Source: Prolixibacteraceae bacterium UBA6162 (GTDB lineage Bacteria; Bacteroidota; Bacteroidia; Bacteroidales; Prolixibacteraceae). From it: a DNA stretch of 12,473 nt. Where the stretch lies: positions 1-12,473 of the forward strand of contig DIUI01000121.1 in NCBI GenBank assembly GCA_002428215.1, written 5' to 3'. Both the position numbers and the translations under genes were made by a program. Below, one piece after another: positions 6,012 to 12,473 of this stretch. Position 1 is the first letter of the stretch, and every line of letters starts with the position of its first letter. Below the pieces are notes generated by a model, which was given only the letters and a program-made list of their open reading frames with translations, was not told the origin of the DNA and made no database searches.

Positions 6012-7844
6012 ATGTCTATTCAAATCTTTTTCCTGCAGCTTCGGGGTAAAATTAAACGCACCGAGCTGGTAGAATCGGAGCGTAACTCCTTGCTGAACAA
6101 ATACAAAGACTATCTTGCTGCACTTGCTGCTCCACAGCTTACAGAGTATCGTGAACTCGAACTTTGGGTAAAGTCCGGAGAACCTGCTCAAGAAAAGCGC
6201 ACCCTCGAACAACGCGTTTATAAGGGAAGCAATATTCATCAGCAGGAGGCTGAATTCAAAAAGCTGGAAAAGAGCAGTGCTATCCGAAATTACCTTAAGG
6301 TGGAGAGCAGTCGCGATTTAAAAAGGTTTCTGGAGCTTAAAGATGCCGAAAAGATGGCTGCATTTTATGCGCTGCAGGATTACGTAAAACATGGTGACTA
6401 TGCACGGGAAAAGCGAGAAATTGAGTTGCAGAAATTTGCCGGATCGTCTGAAGATCAGCATTTGACAGAACTAAAGGCATTGCGCAATGAGAAAGCGTTC
6501 TCTGATTATCTTGCACTGCACGAGTCAGAGGTGCTCATGAAGCATACGGCCATGACCAATTCTCCTATTTTGCAGCAATATGTTACCCTCAAAAATATGC
6601 CTGAGAAGAACGCTGAGGCTCTCGAGTCGCTGGGAAAATTGGAAAAAAACGGCGATATCAGGCAATATTTCGATTTCGAAAAGAGTACTGAACTTCGCAA
6701 CTACCGCGAAGTAAGTGGCAGTCATAAGCCTAAAAGGTATCAGGAGTTGATGGAGCTTACCGCCTCAACCGAGTTTAAAGAGCGGGTGGCCTGGTTACAG
6801 GACAAGAAAAAACTTGAAAAAAGTGAAACTCAGAAAAAATTCCATCAATTTAAAACCTTGCAGTCAGACTCCGATGTAAAATTTTATTTAAAGTTTGAGA
6901 AGTCTAAACTCTATATCAATTACCTTGATACCCGTGACTCCTTCTCCTTAAAGCGCTTCGTTGAACTCAAGACGATTATCTCCACCACTGATTTTTTAAA
7001 GGAAAAGGCTTATTTGCTGGATAAAAATAAATGGCAATCCTCTAATGCTTATGCCAGGTTGCAACGATACGAACAACTGAAAAAAAGTCCTGAAGTTGCT
7101 TTGGTTTTAAAATACGACGGGAGCACTGTTTTCTCCGATATACTTGCGTGGGAGGAGCGGTTTTTCGACAACTTTGAATTACCAAAGATCGATGGTTCAA
7201 AATGGACTGCAAATCAAAAGTGGGCGCAGCAAATGAGTGGGATTCAATTCTCGCAACCCGGTGATTTGCAAGCTTACACGGGTGGAGCCAATACCCTGAT
7301 CGAAAACAAGAATCTGTTGATTCAGGTTAAGAGCGGCCGATATAATTCTTACCGCTGGAATCCCAATGCCGGTTTGGTTCCCACTGAATTTAACTATAGC
7401 TCAGATACCCTCTCAACGTACCAAGGATTTAGCCAGCAAGGTGGTTTGTTCGAAGCCAAAATATTTTTTCAACCGGTAAAAGAGGTTGCTCAGGTCTGCT
7501 ATCTGGCCGGTGAAATGCCAACTCCGCGCATCCATTTGCTTGAAATGGGTCCGCAGAACAGAATGGGCATAGTCCGCAATTCTGCTTCTGGAGAAACCGT
7601 TTTTGAAGGCATCGACATAGGCCACTTGAAGCGCAACCAATGGTATATCTTCGGAATAGAATGGGCGAATGGACATATCCGTTTCATGATCAACGGAGTG
7701 GAAATATTACGCAGCTCAATGGCTGAGTTAACCGGAGGCACACATATTAATCTCGCGGGAATCGTGGTTTCGGATCTTCCTGTTCAGCAATTACCGGTTA
7801 ATTTTCGGGTAGATTGGGTTAAGGCATCTCAGCGGCGACAATAG
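6012..7844 (+). CDS. Helical-repeat protein with C-terminal GH16-like (concanavalin-type) domain lacking the catalytic nucleophile
   Basis: The 610-residue product has two parts. Residues about 31-375 are charged, Lys/Glu/Tyr-rich and probably helical, built of degenerate repeats; two neighbouring units (214-286 and 287-359) align without gaps over 73 residues with 22 identities, sharing FEKS, NY, KR.xEL-like and LxDK positions. Residues about 380-605 follow the GH16 glucanase fold in order: FFDNFELPKIDGSKW, LLIQVKSG, SDTLSTYQGFSQQGGLFEAKIFF, WYIFGIEWANGHIRFMING, INLAGIVV and NFRVDWVK. The GH16 catalytic signature ExDxxE reads RIHLLE (506-511): Arg replaces the nucleophile Glu, His the Asp, and only the final Glu remains. 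There is no signal peptide, so the protein is probably cytoplasmic. From memory, related proteins occur in Bacteroides and are labelled family 16 glycosylhydrolases without characterisation. I infer a binding or scaffold role rather than glucan hydrolysis. It appears monocistronic, with its own promoter. Confidence 0.88.
   Translation: MSIQIFFLQLRGKIKRTELVESERNSLLNKYKDYLAALAAPQLTEYRELELWVKSGEPAQEKRTLEQRVYKGSNIHQQEAEFKKLEKSSAIRNYLKVESSRDLKRFLELKDAEKMAAFYALQDYVKHGDYAREKREIELQKFAGSSEDQHLTELKALRNEKAFSDYLALHESEVLMKHTAMTNSPILQQYVTLKNMPEKNAEALESLGKLEKNGDIRQYFDFEKSTELRNYREVSGSHKPKRYQELMELTASTEFKERVAWLQDKKKLEKSETQKKFHQFKTLQSDSDVKFYLKFEKSKLYINYLDTRDSFSLKRFVELKTIISTTDFLKEKAYLLDKNKWQSSNAYARLQRYEQLKKSPEVALVLKYDGSTVFSDILAWEERFFDNFELPKIDGSKWTANQKWAQQMSGIQFSQPGDLQAYTGGANTLIENKNLLIQVKSGRYNSYRWNPNAGLVPTEFNYSSDTLSTYQGFSQQGGLFEAKIFFQPVKEVAQVCYLAGEMPTPRIHLLEMGPQNRMGIVRNSASGETVFEGIDIGHLKRNQWYIFGIEWANGHIRFMINGVEILRSSMAELTGGTHINLAGIVVSDLPVQQLPVNFRVDWVKASQRRQ
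6102..7136 (+). repeat. Degenerate protein-level repeat array within the GH16-like gene
   Basis: Anchor segments of the type xx[IV]xxYLxxxxS recur at residues about 32 (YKDYLAA), 89 (AIRNYLKVESS), 161 (AFSDYLALHES), 214 (GDIRQYFDFEKS), 287 (SDVKFYLKFEKS) and 360 (PEVALVLKYDGS). Spacings are about 58, 72, 53, 73 and 73 residues. The last two complete units, bases 6651-6869 and 6870-7088, have the same length; earlier ones are shortened or diverged. The repeat is visible in protein, not as near-identical DNA, so it is old. Confidence 0.7.
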
Positions 7845-7937
7845 CTTATAATTTTACGACAAGTTGCGCCAAACAAACTCGTCAGAAATGAGTGCGGACA
7901 GTTAATTCACTGACAGAGACTATAGCCCAACGACCTT

Positions 7938-10223
7938 TTAAAATCCCCTTTTGTTAAAAAGGATGTATCCAAAATTGAGCGTTACGTACCATTGGGTGTT
8001 TACTTTATCGTAGTAGTTTACCGTTAAACTTGCCGGTCCCAAACCTGTCTCGTATACGAGAGCAGCCATTCCTTGCCAATATACCGATGTAAAAATCGTT
8101 TCGCTTTTTGCCGACCGGTTGTCGGGTAATTTTATTGCTTCATAAATTGGAGCAAATGCATAGGCCTCCAGCCTGGTATGCAGTGAGTTGTTGATATGAT
8201 AAATGCCTTTTACACCTCCCGCAATGAAGTTGTTGGCATGAAAGTTACTTATATACATTGCCTTACTGTGTGGGGTAGGATAGAACCCCGGTGCAGTGAG
8301 CAAAGAAACTGCATGATGGGTAAAATACTTTTTGTTGCTAAACGCAGCTTCAAAATGGGTACCAACCGTAAATGAGCCGTTGGCAACCCAGTACCTGTCT
8401 GATAAAAGATTGAATAGCAGATAGCTGTGGCTGTGCCTCGAGCTTATCTGGGAGTTGGACATTCCGGGGATATAGCGTTCACGACCTGCGATGTAACGAA
8501 GCCCGGCTTTACGGTGCATTCCCTCAGTTGCATACTGCCTGTCGTTCTGGGAATTGCGTTCGTACTCGAGGTGTGAAACGGCGGCATTAAAATCTGTGCG
8601 GTCTACAGTTTCTCCGACCGTAAATCGCTCCGACTGATAATATTCATCGCGTGAGCCTGCCCATGCCAAACCTGCTGTCAGTTTTTCATGCAACCCCAGT
8701 GGAAAACCGATTTCATTCCTGAAGTTGCTCTCATTTTGAATAATGAAGGGGGGTGCAACATCTTCGAAAAACAATTCATTGCTCGAGACGTAAAAATCCC
8801 ACCGGTTGTAGGTAAGGTGCGATGCCAGATAGAATTGCAACTCTGATGGAAAATCGACTCTGCCGCCTATTTTAAACGAACTGTAGAATCGTCCAAAATA
8901 GAGGTTGGAGTTGAGGGTATAAGAACGGTTGTTAAACATTCTGTAGTCGAAACTAACAAACCCCAAATTGATAGGTTTTGTGGATACATTTCCGCCCACG
9001 GTTATTTCTGAACTCTTTTCAGGTTCAACGATGAGATGAACATCGAAGTAGCCCGACTCTCTGTTGTACATGGCAACAGGACGCATTGATTTTATCTGCT
9101 CGTCGGCTATAAGCTTAAAATATTCCTGTTTGAAGGCATCGATTGTAAAAATGCTCTTGTTTCGCCGGATTGAATTGATAATGAAGCGATGCTGAAGCGG
9201 ATCGCTTATGCCTTCGAGCTGAATGTTCTGAAACAACAAGGCTGGTTTTTGGTTGTTAAAAGCTTCGCGTCTTAGCATTAGCTCTTCGGGAGTTATCCTT
9301 CTCTGGATTCTGCGACGCAATTCAGCAATTACAGGATAGGTAGTGGCAGCTCCCTGCTCAACAATATAGTCGAGTTTCTGAAAGTCAAGGATGCCCACAT
9401 TGGATAGCTGGGTTTCAAGCAATATGCCCAATTCGCTGGGGATTTCATAATTGGTAGGCCTTTGAATCATATTGGTTATTTGCCTGATGATATCATCATC
9501 TTCAGCAAAGCGTGGGTCGTCGGCAACTTTATGCCCGATAATTATATCGGGTTGAAATGTTTCCATCATTACATCGGAGGGGAAGTTGTTAACGATGCCT
9601 CCATCAAACAGGAGCATTCCATTGATGGATATAGGCCGAAAGACGAATGGAAAGGTCATTGAGGCTCTGATAGCCTCTCCAAGATCTCCTTCTCCCAAAA
9701 CAACGGCTGTGTTGGTAAACACCTCTGTTGCAACACACCTGAAGGGGACAAAAAGATTGTCGAAATTGCTACGGGAGATGGCATTGGTGGTCGCCATCAT
9801 CTCCATAAAGGCAAAGTCCATTTGCCATTGAGGAATAATATTGGTTGGAGGCAATATCTTAAGACGATCATCCCTGCGCTCCATTTTAAGTTTAATCCAC
9901 TGCGGATTCTCCTCCCGCTGTTTGAAAAAATAACGGTACTCTTTCTGTATTATACCGGTCGACCAGAAATAGAAATCGTCTGACCTGAAGAGATCTTCCA
10001 TTTCGTCGGTGGTATATCCTGCAGCATACAATCCGCCCACAATGGCACCCATAGAAGTGCCGGTAATGTAATCGATTGGAATGTTGTTGGCTTCCAGGAC
10101 TTTGATCACACCTATGTGAGCCAGCCCTCTTGCTCCGCCTCCGCTAAGCACAAGGCCAACCTTTTGCGCAAACAGAGGTTGAACAGACAGGAGTGTGAGC
10201 AAAAAAAACAGGATCTTCTTCAT
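7938..10223 (-). CDS. Patatin-like phospholipase fused to a BamA-type outer-membrane barrel (PlpD/FplA-like, type Vd secretion)
   Basis: The 761-residue protein starts with a signal peptide (MKKILFFLLTLLSVQPLFAQ, cleavage near residue 19). The patatin domain, about 21-230, has the oxyanion-hole GGGARG (28-33), the Ser nucleophile Ser57 in GTSMG, and the catalytic Asp207 in DGG, so the Ser-Asp dyad is complete. A linker (to about 327) precedes one POTRA-like domain, about 328-400 (LLFQNIQLEGISDPLQHRF ... GYFDVHLIVEPE), and then a 16-strand-type beta-barrel of alternating aromatic and polar residues to the C-terminus. The last residues, LNFGYILFNKRGF, end in Phe, as expected of a BAM-inserted barrel. 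Known relatives PlpD (Pseudomonas) and FplA (Fusobacterium) are outer-membrane phospholipases A1 of nearly this length. Lipase activity on the surface is inferred. The ATG at 10223 gives the signal peptide. It converges with the GH16-like gene, 93 bases apart. Confidence 0.93.
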   Translation of the reverse strand: MKKILFFLLTLLSVQPLFAQKVGLVLSGGGARGLAHIGVIKVLEANNIPIDYITGTSMGAIVGGLYAAGYTTDEMEDLFRSDDFYFWSTGIIQKEYRYFFKQREENPQWIKLKMERRDDRLKILPPTNIIPQWQMDFAFMEMMATTNAISRSNFDNLFVPFRCVATEVFTNTAVVLGEGDLGEAIRASMTFPFVFRPISINGMLLFDGGIVNNFPSDVMMETFQPDIIIGHKVADDPRFAEDDDIIRQITNMIQRPTNYEIPSELGILLETQLSNVGILDFQKLDYIVEQGAATTYPVIAELRRRIQRRITPEELMLRREAFNNQKPALLFQNIQLEGISDPLQHRFIINSIRRNKSIFTIDAFKQEYFKLIADEQIKSMRPVAMYNRESGYFDVHLIVEPEKSSEITVGGNVSTKPINLGFVSFDYRMFNNRSYTLNSNLYFGRFYSSFKIGGRVDFPSELQFYLASHLTYNRWDFYVSSNELFFEDVAPPFIIQNESNFRNEIGFPLGLHEKLTAGLAWAGSRDEYYQSERFTVGETVDRTDFNAAVSHLEYERNSQNDRQYATEGMHRKAGLRYIAGRERYIPGMSNSQISSRHSHSYLLFNLLSDRYWVANGSFTVGTHFEAAFSNKKYFTHHAVSLLTAPGFYPTPHSKAMYISNFHANNFIAGGVKGIYHINNSLHTRLEAYAFAPIYEAIKLPDNRSAKSETIFTSVYWQGMAALVYETGLGPASLTVNYYDKVNTQWYVTLNFGYILFNKRGF

Positions 10224-10360
10224 GCGGAAAGCAATAATTTCAAATATGGGAGTCCTTAAGGAGTATTATCCGGCTCACAAAGTTGGGTCCATAATAGGAT
10301 TACTGTTCCGGATTGCAGATGCTCCTGAGGAAACCTCTGTAAAGGTAGCCAAAACAAAAG
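10224..10360. other. Intergenic leader upstream of the patatin gene
   Basis: This 137-base stretch should hold the promoter of the patatin-barrel gene. On the minus strand the nearest -7-like box is CATATTTG (10248-10241), one mismatch from consensus, with no TTTG at the right distance upstream. A 10-bp palindrome TCCTTAAGGA lies at 10253-10262. I see no ORF or RNA gene and cannot assign a promoter with confidence. Confidence 0.3.
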
Positions 10361-10397
10361 AAAAGGGACCGATTCTGTGTTGGAATCGGTCCCTTTT
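10361..10397 (-). terminator. Strong hairpin terminator after the M14 metallopeptidase gene
   Basis: AAAAGGGACCGATTC (10361-10375) and GAATCGGTCCCTTTT (10383-10397) are perfect inverted repeats, a 15-bp stem with a 7-base loop. On the minus strand, 19 bases past the M14 stop, the GC-rich stem is followed by TTTTCTTTTGTTTT, the U-rich tail of an intrinsic terminator. The plus strand also has TTTTT after the stem, so it could act both ways, though no plus-strand gene leads into it. Confidence 0.9.
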
Positions 10398-10415
10398 TAA
10401 CACATCAAAATATTG

Positions 10416-12140
10416 TTACAGTTTGATTTTTTTCGAAGCTTTCCCTCCTTTTTGAGAACTGTATTCAATGGAGAGTTCACCTTTACCCTCAACGATAAAC
10501 TCAAATTCCTCTTTGCCAAAGCCTGGTACTGTCAGGAATTGTATTTCCGGACGGTGCTCCTTATACGAAACTTTGTTGAACAACAGGTCGGTTATTCTGC
10601 CCGAGGCTATAACCTTAGCTCCTTTTACGGTAAGCTGGTCGCGTGGATAGAGTTTTGTATTTGCCGCCTGGGCTGTCATAGTGGGCATAGCCTTATTGTT
10701 TTGGAGTCTTATTCTGAGACGGTGGAGGTTCTTGCCAATCTCGGTAACGTCGAACACTTCTAAATCTACTTCCGGAGTATTTTCGGCGGCCAGCAGAATT
10801 ACAGCAGCGTTTCGGTGCACCAGTTCGGGCAACATAAAGGGCAGTGATAGCCGGGTGGTCATTTTCAGCCAGCCTCCGATTTCGATTTCACCAAATTGTG
10901 GATGATTGAAAGGAGTCCATGGTTTATACATCTCGCCAAGTCCTAAGAAATCGTTGAACTTCATTCGCTCGCGGTTCGCCTCGTCACGGTCGGCAGTCGG
11001 TTTTGTAATGTCTTTCCTATAGGTCTCCTGACTTACCATGAAGAGTTCACCTATAAATGAATAAGCTCCTAAGAGGTTATATGTGAATTCACCAAAGTCG
11101 CCATACGTGGGATACAGCTGCCATGAGGGCATATAGCGGTATCCTGGAGTAATCTTCTCGGCATGCTCACCGAGGTAGTCGTAAAGCGACAAATCTTTGG
11201 GGTCAAGCGTCTCATCCTGGCTGGCAGGGCCCCGAAGCCACATACCCCCTGTATTATGAAATGCAAATACCATAATGATGTTGGGTCGGGCCAGCATCCA
11301 CTCTGACAGAGCTTTCAGTCCCACACCTGAAAACGGATAATAACCGGCTCCCCGCTCAACATATCTGGGATACCATCGGTATCCCCAGTTTCGATTGGGA
11401 TCGACATATCCCTCCACGTCTTCGTTAACACGACCATCGCCATCGTTGTCGATGCCTTCGCTTCCGAGCAGGGTCCATTCTCCTTTCTCTCCCGGCTCAA
11501 CACGTACCATAAGCCTTGGCTCCTTGGGGTCGGTTTTCCATTGTCCAAAAGGATCACGGATGCGCATCTGCGTAATACTTCCGTCGCCGTCGAGATCGTC
11601 GTAAAGGTCTTCATCAAATAGTCCGTCTCTGTCGTCGTCTTTGGGCAGTCGGATGGTCCTGTTCGTACTGGGCGTATTGGCATCCATAAAAAAACGTGCT
11701 CTGCCATCAACGTTCACAACCGGTATAATGTAGTGTACATTTTTATCTACAGCCTTGGTGATTCTTTCGTTTTCGCCATATTTTGTAAGTAGCATATTGG
11801 CATAGTAGAGGCACACTTCACCGGCCTGCAATTCATTGCCGTGAATGTTTCCATCAACATATACTCCTGGTTTTTCGAGTTCTGGGCCCGTGGCTGGGTT
11901 GTGGATGGTAAGTGCATAAATATCGCGTCCCTCTTCGCTCTTACCCACCGGTTCGAATTTGGTAAGTTTGGGGTATGCCTTGTGCAGCGCCTCCATTGCC
12001 TGGTTCATCTCCTCGTAGGTATAGTAAAAATCGAACCGGAGGGGTACGGTAATTTTCCCCGGAAAGTTTGCTGCAAGAGTTTGCGAAAGGAACAGCAGCA
12101 ACAAAACCAAGGTATGCTTATAGGAATATTTTCTGGTCAT
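10416..12140 (-). CDS. Secreted M14-family zinc carboxypeptidase with Asp-rich calcium-type loops
   Basis: The 574-residue product has a signal peptide (TLVLLLLFLSQTLAA, cleavage near residue 23-24) and an M14 metallocarboxypeptidase domain. Zinc ligands are His100 and Glu103 (HGNE) and His295 (FAFHNTGG). Asn249-Arg250 in VDPNRNWG corresponds to the substrate carboxylate-binding pair, and Glu365 in FIGELF to the catalytic Glu. Between the zinc ligands lie three Asp-rich loops, DDDRDGLFDED (168-178), DDLDGDGSITQ (181-191) and DNDGDGRVNED (231-241), of the DxDxDG type that binds Ca2+. A C-terminal beta-rich domain (about 455-574) resembles the tail of the gene upstream. The protein probably trims peptides in the periplasm or outside the cell; the exact specificity is unknown. 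The start is a clear ATG. It lies 39 bases downstream of a second M14-like gene on the same strand and is closed by a strong terminator, so it is the last gene of that operon. Confidence 0.92.
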   Translation of the reverse strand: MTRKYSYKHTLVLLLLFLSQTLAANFPGKITVPLRFDFYYTYEEMNQAMEALHKAYPKLTKFEPVGKSEEGRDIYALTIHNPATGPELEKPGVYVDGNIHGNELQAGEVCLYYANMLLTKYGENERITKAVDKNVHYIIPVVNVDGRARFFMDANTPSTNRTIRLPKDDDRDGLFDEDLYDDLDGDGSITQMRIRDPFGQWKTDPKEPRLMVRVEPGEKGEWTLLGSEGIDNDGDGRVNEDVEGYVDPNRNWGYRWYPRYVERGAGYYPFSGVGLKALSEWMLARPNIIMVFAFHNTGGMWLRGPASQDETLDPKDLSLYDYLGEHAEKITPGYRYMPSWQLYPTYGDFGEFTYNLLGAYSFIGELFMVSQETYRKDITKPTADRDEANRERMKFNDFLGLGEMYKPWTPFNHPQFGEIEIGGWLKMTTRLSLPFMLPELVHRNAAVILLAAENTPEVDLEVFDVTEIGKNLHRLRIRLQNNKAMPTMTAQAANTKLYPRDQLTVKGAKVIASGRITDLLFNKVSYKEHRPEIQFLTVPGFGKEEFEFIVEGKGELSIEYSSQKGGKASKKIKL

Positions 12141-12179
12141 TTGTTTGAATTTTTGTGGTGCGACAATGGTAGATTAACT

Positions 12180-12473
12180 CTATAGAGAGATCTGTTTGGT
12201 TTGATTCTTAATGGCTGGCCCGGTAAGCGATACTTTCAAGCTCCCCGCTTTACCCGCTTTCAACAGGAAGGTTTGCTTGTGAATCTGATTGCTCCCGATA
12301 TGGTCGATGGGTGTGCGCTTTTGTCCTTCAAGAATCTCTATATCGCTACCCTCCAATATCAGAACCAATGGAGCCGGTTGTTCGTTGCGCTGCCCCATTG
12401 AAGTAGGATATGGAAGCGCACCTGTATTGTCGATAAAAAGCTCAACTTTAAATATACCGCCGCCCAAGGGTGT
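12180..12473 (-). CDS. 3' end of a probable second M14 metallopeptidase (C-terminal beta-domain only)
   Basis: The frame is open to the window edge, so the 5' part is missing; 97 residues are visible, beginning TPLGGGIFKVELFIDNTGALP. They align with the last 115 or so residues of the M14 protein downstream: FKVELFIDNTGALP with HRLRIRLQNNKAMP, LVLILEGSDIEILEGQ with QLTVKGAKVIASGR, and the closing SLKVSLTGPAIKNQTKQISL with ELSIEYSSQKGGKASKKIKL. This type of tail follows the catalytic domain in Bacteroidota and Planctomycetes M14 proteins. The catalytic part is not in view, so the M14 assignment rests on the tail and on the 39-base spacing to the next M14 gene, with which it is probably cotranscribed. 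Confidence 0.6.
   Translation of the reverse strand, partial: TPLGGGIFKVELFIDNTGALPYPTSMGQRNEQPAPLVLILEGSDIEILEGQKRTPIDHIGSNQIHKQTFLLKAGKAGSLKVSLTGPAIKNQTKQISL

Noticed and set aside
6012..7844. Idea that the repeat/GH16-like protein is a secreted polysaccharide-utilisation enzyme
   Set aside because: There is no signal peptide or lipobox, no SusC/SusD pair or other glycan genes nearby, and the catalytic nucleophile is absent.
7845..7937. Convergent gap searched for a bidirectional terminator
   Set aside because: Only 4-bp stems (ACTC/GAGT, CAGT/ACTG) are present and neither is followed by a T-run; no terminator can be supported.
10253..10262. Palindrome TCCTTAAGGA upstream of the patatin gene
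   Set aside because: A 10-bp palindrome is expected by chance at this scale and there is no promoter element placed relative to it, so it is noted only within the leader entry.
11315..11710. Minus-strand frame of 131 codons within the M14 gene
   Set aside because: Off-frame reading of the Asp-rich loop region; the M14 frame is continuous and carries the catalytic residues.

Overview
The window looks like ordinary chromosomal DNA from a member of the Bacteroidota. Three things point there. Most starts lack a clear Shine-Dalgarno sequence. Several intergenic gaps carry the TAnnTTTG type of -7 promoter element known from Bacteroides and Flavobacterium. The protein families are also typical of the phylum: a patatin fused to an outer-membrane barrel, large secreted M14 metallopeptidases, and a cytoplasmic repeat protein ending in a GH16-like fold. 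I cannot place it below phylum. I see no tRNA, rRNA, CRISPR array, insertion sequence, integrase or phage gene.

Layout. The left edge holds the 3' part of rimO (+), whose stop overlaps tail to tail with a leftward run on the minus strand. Read in transcription order, that run is: a secreted class I amidotransferase-like hydrolase (5762 to 4638), prfC/RF3 (4585 to 3011), a UPF0316/DUF2179 membrane protein (2822 to 2247), an SDR-family protein lacking the catalytic Tyr (2054 to 1374) and a small four-helix membrane protein (1352 to 762). Internal promoter-like elements before prfC and the UPF0316 gene suggest several transcription units rather than one operon. A 249-bp divergent gap then leads to a plus-strand gene for a 610-residue repeat plus GH16-like protein (6012 to 7844). 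This gap contains the best promoter in the window, with a 12-bp palindrome overlapping it. Convergent to that gene is a patatin-BamA fusion (10223 to 7938). After a strong hairpin terminator comes a tandem pair of M14 metallopeptidases (12140 to 10416, and the 3' end of a second gene running off the right edge).

How the genes relate. No single pathway links them. rimO and prfC serve translation: S12 methylthiolation and recycling of release factors. At least four products appear to be exported: the C26-like hydrolase, the patatin-barrel protein and both M14 proteins. This fits the surface and periplasmic hydrolytic lifestyle of Bacteroidota. The least explained gene is the 610-residue protein. 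It has degenerate repeats of up to 73 residues, no signal peptide, and a GH16 fold in which the catalytic nucleophile position is Arg. It is the best candidate for poorly understood biology here, but I do not see evidence of a complete new multi-gene system.
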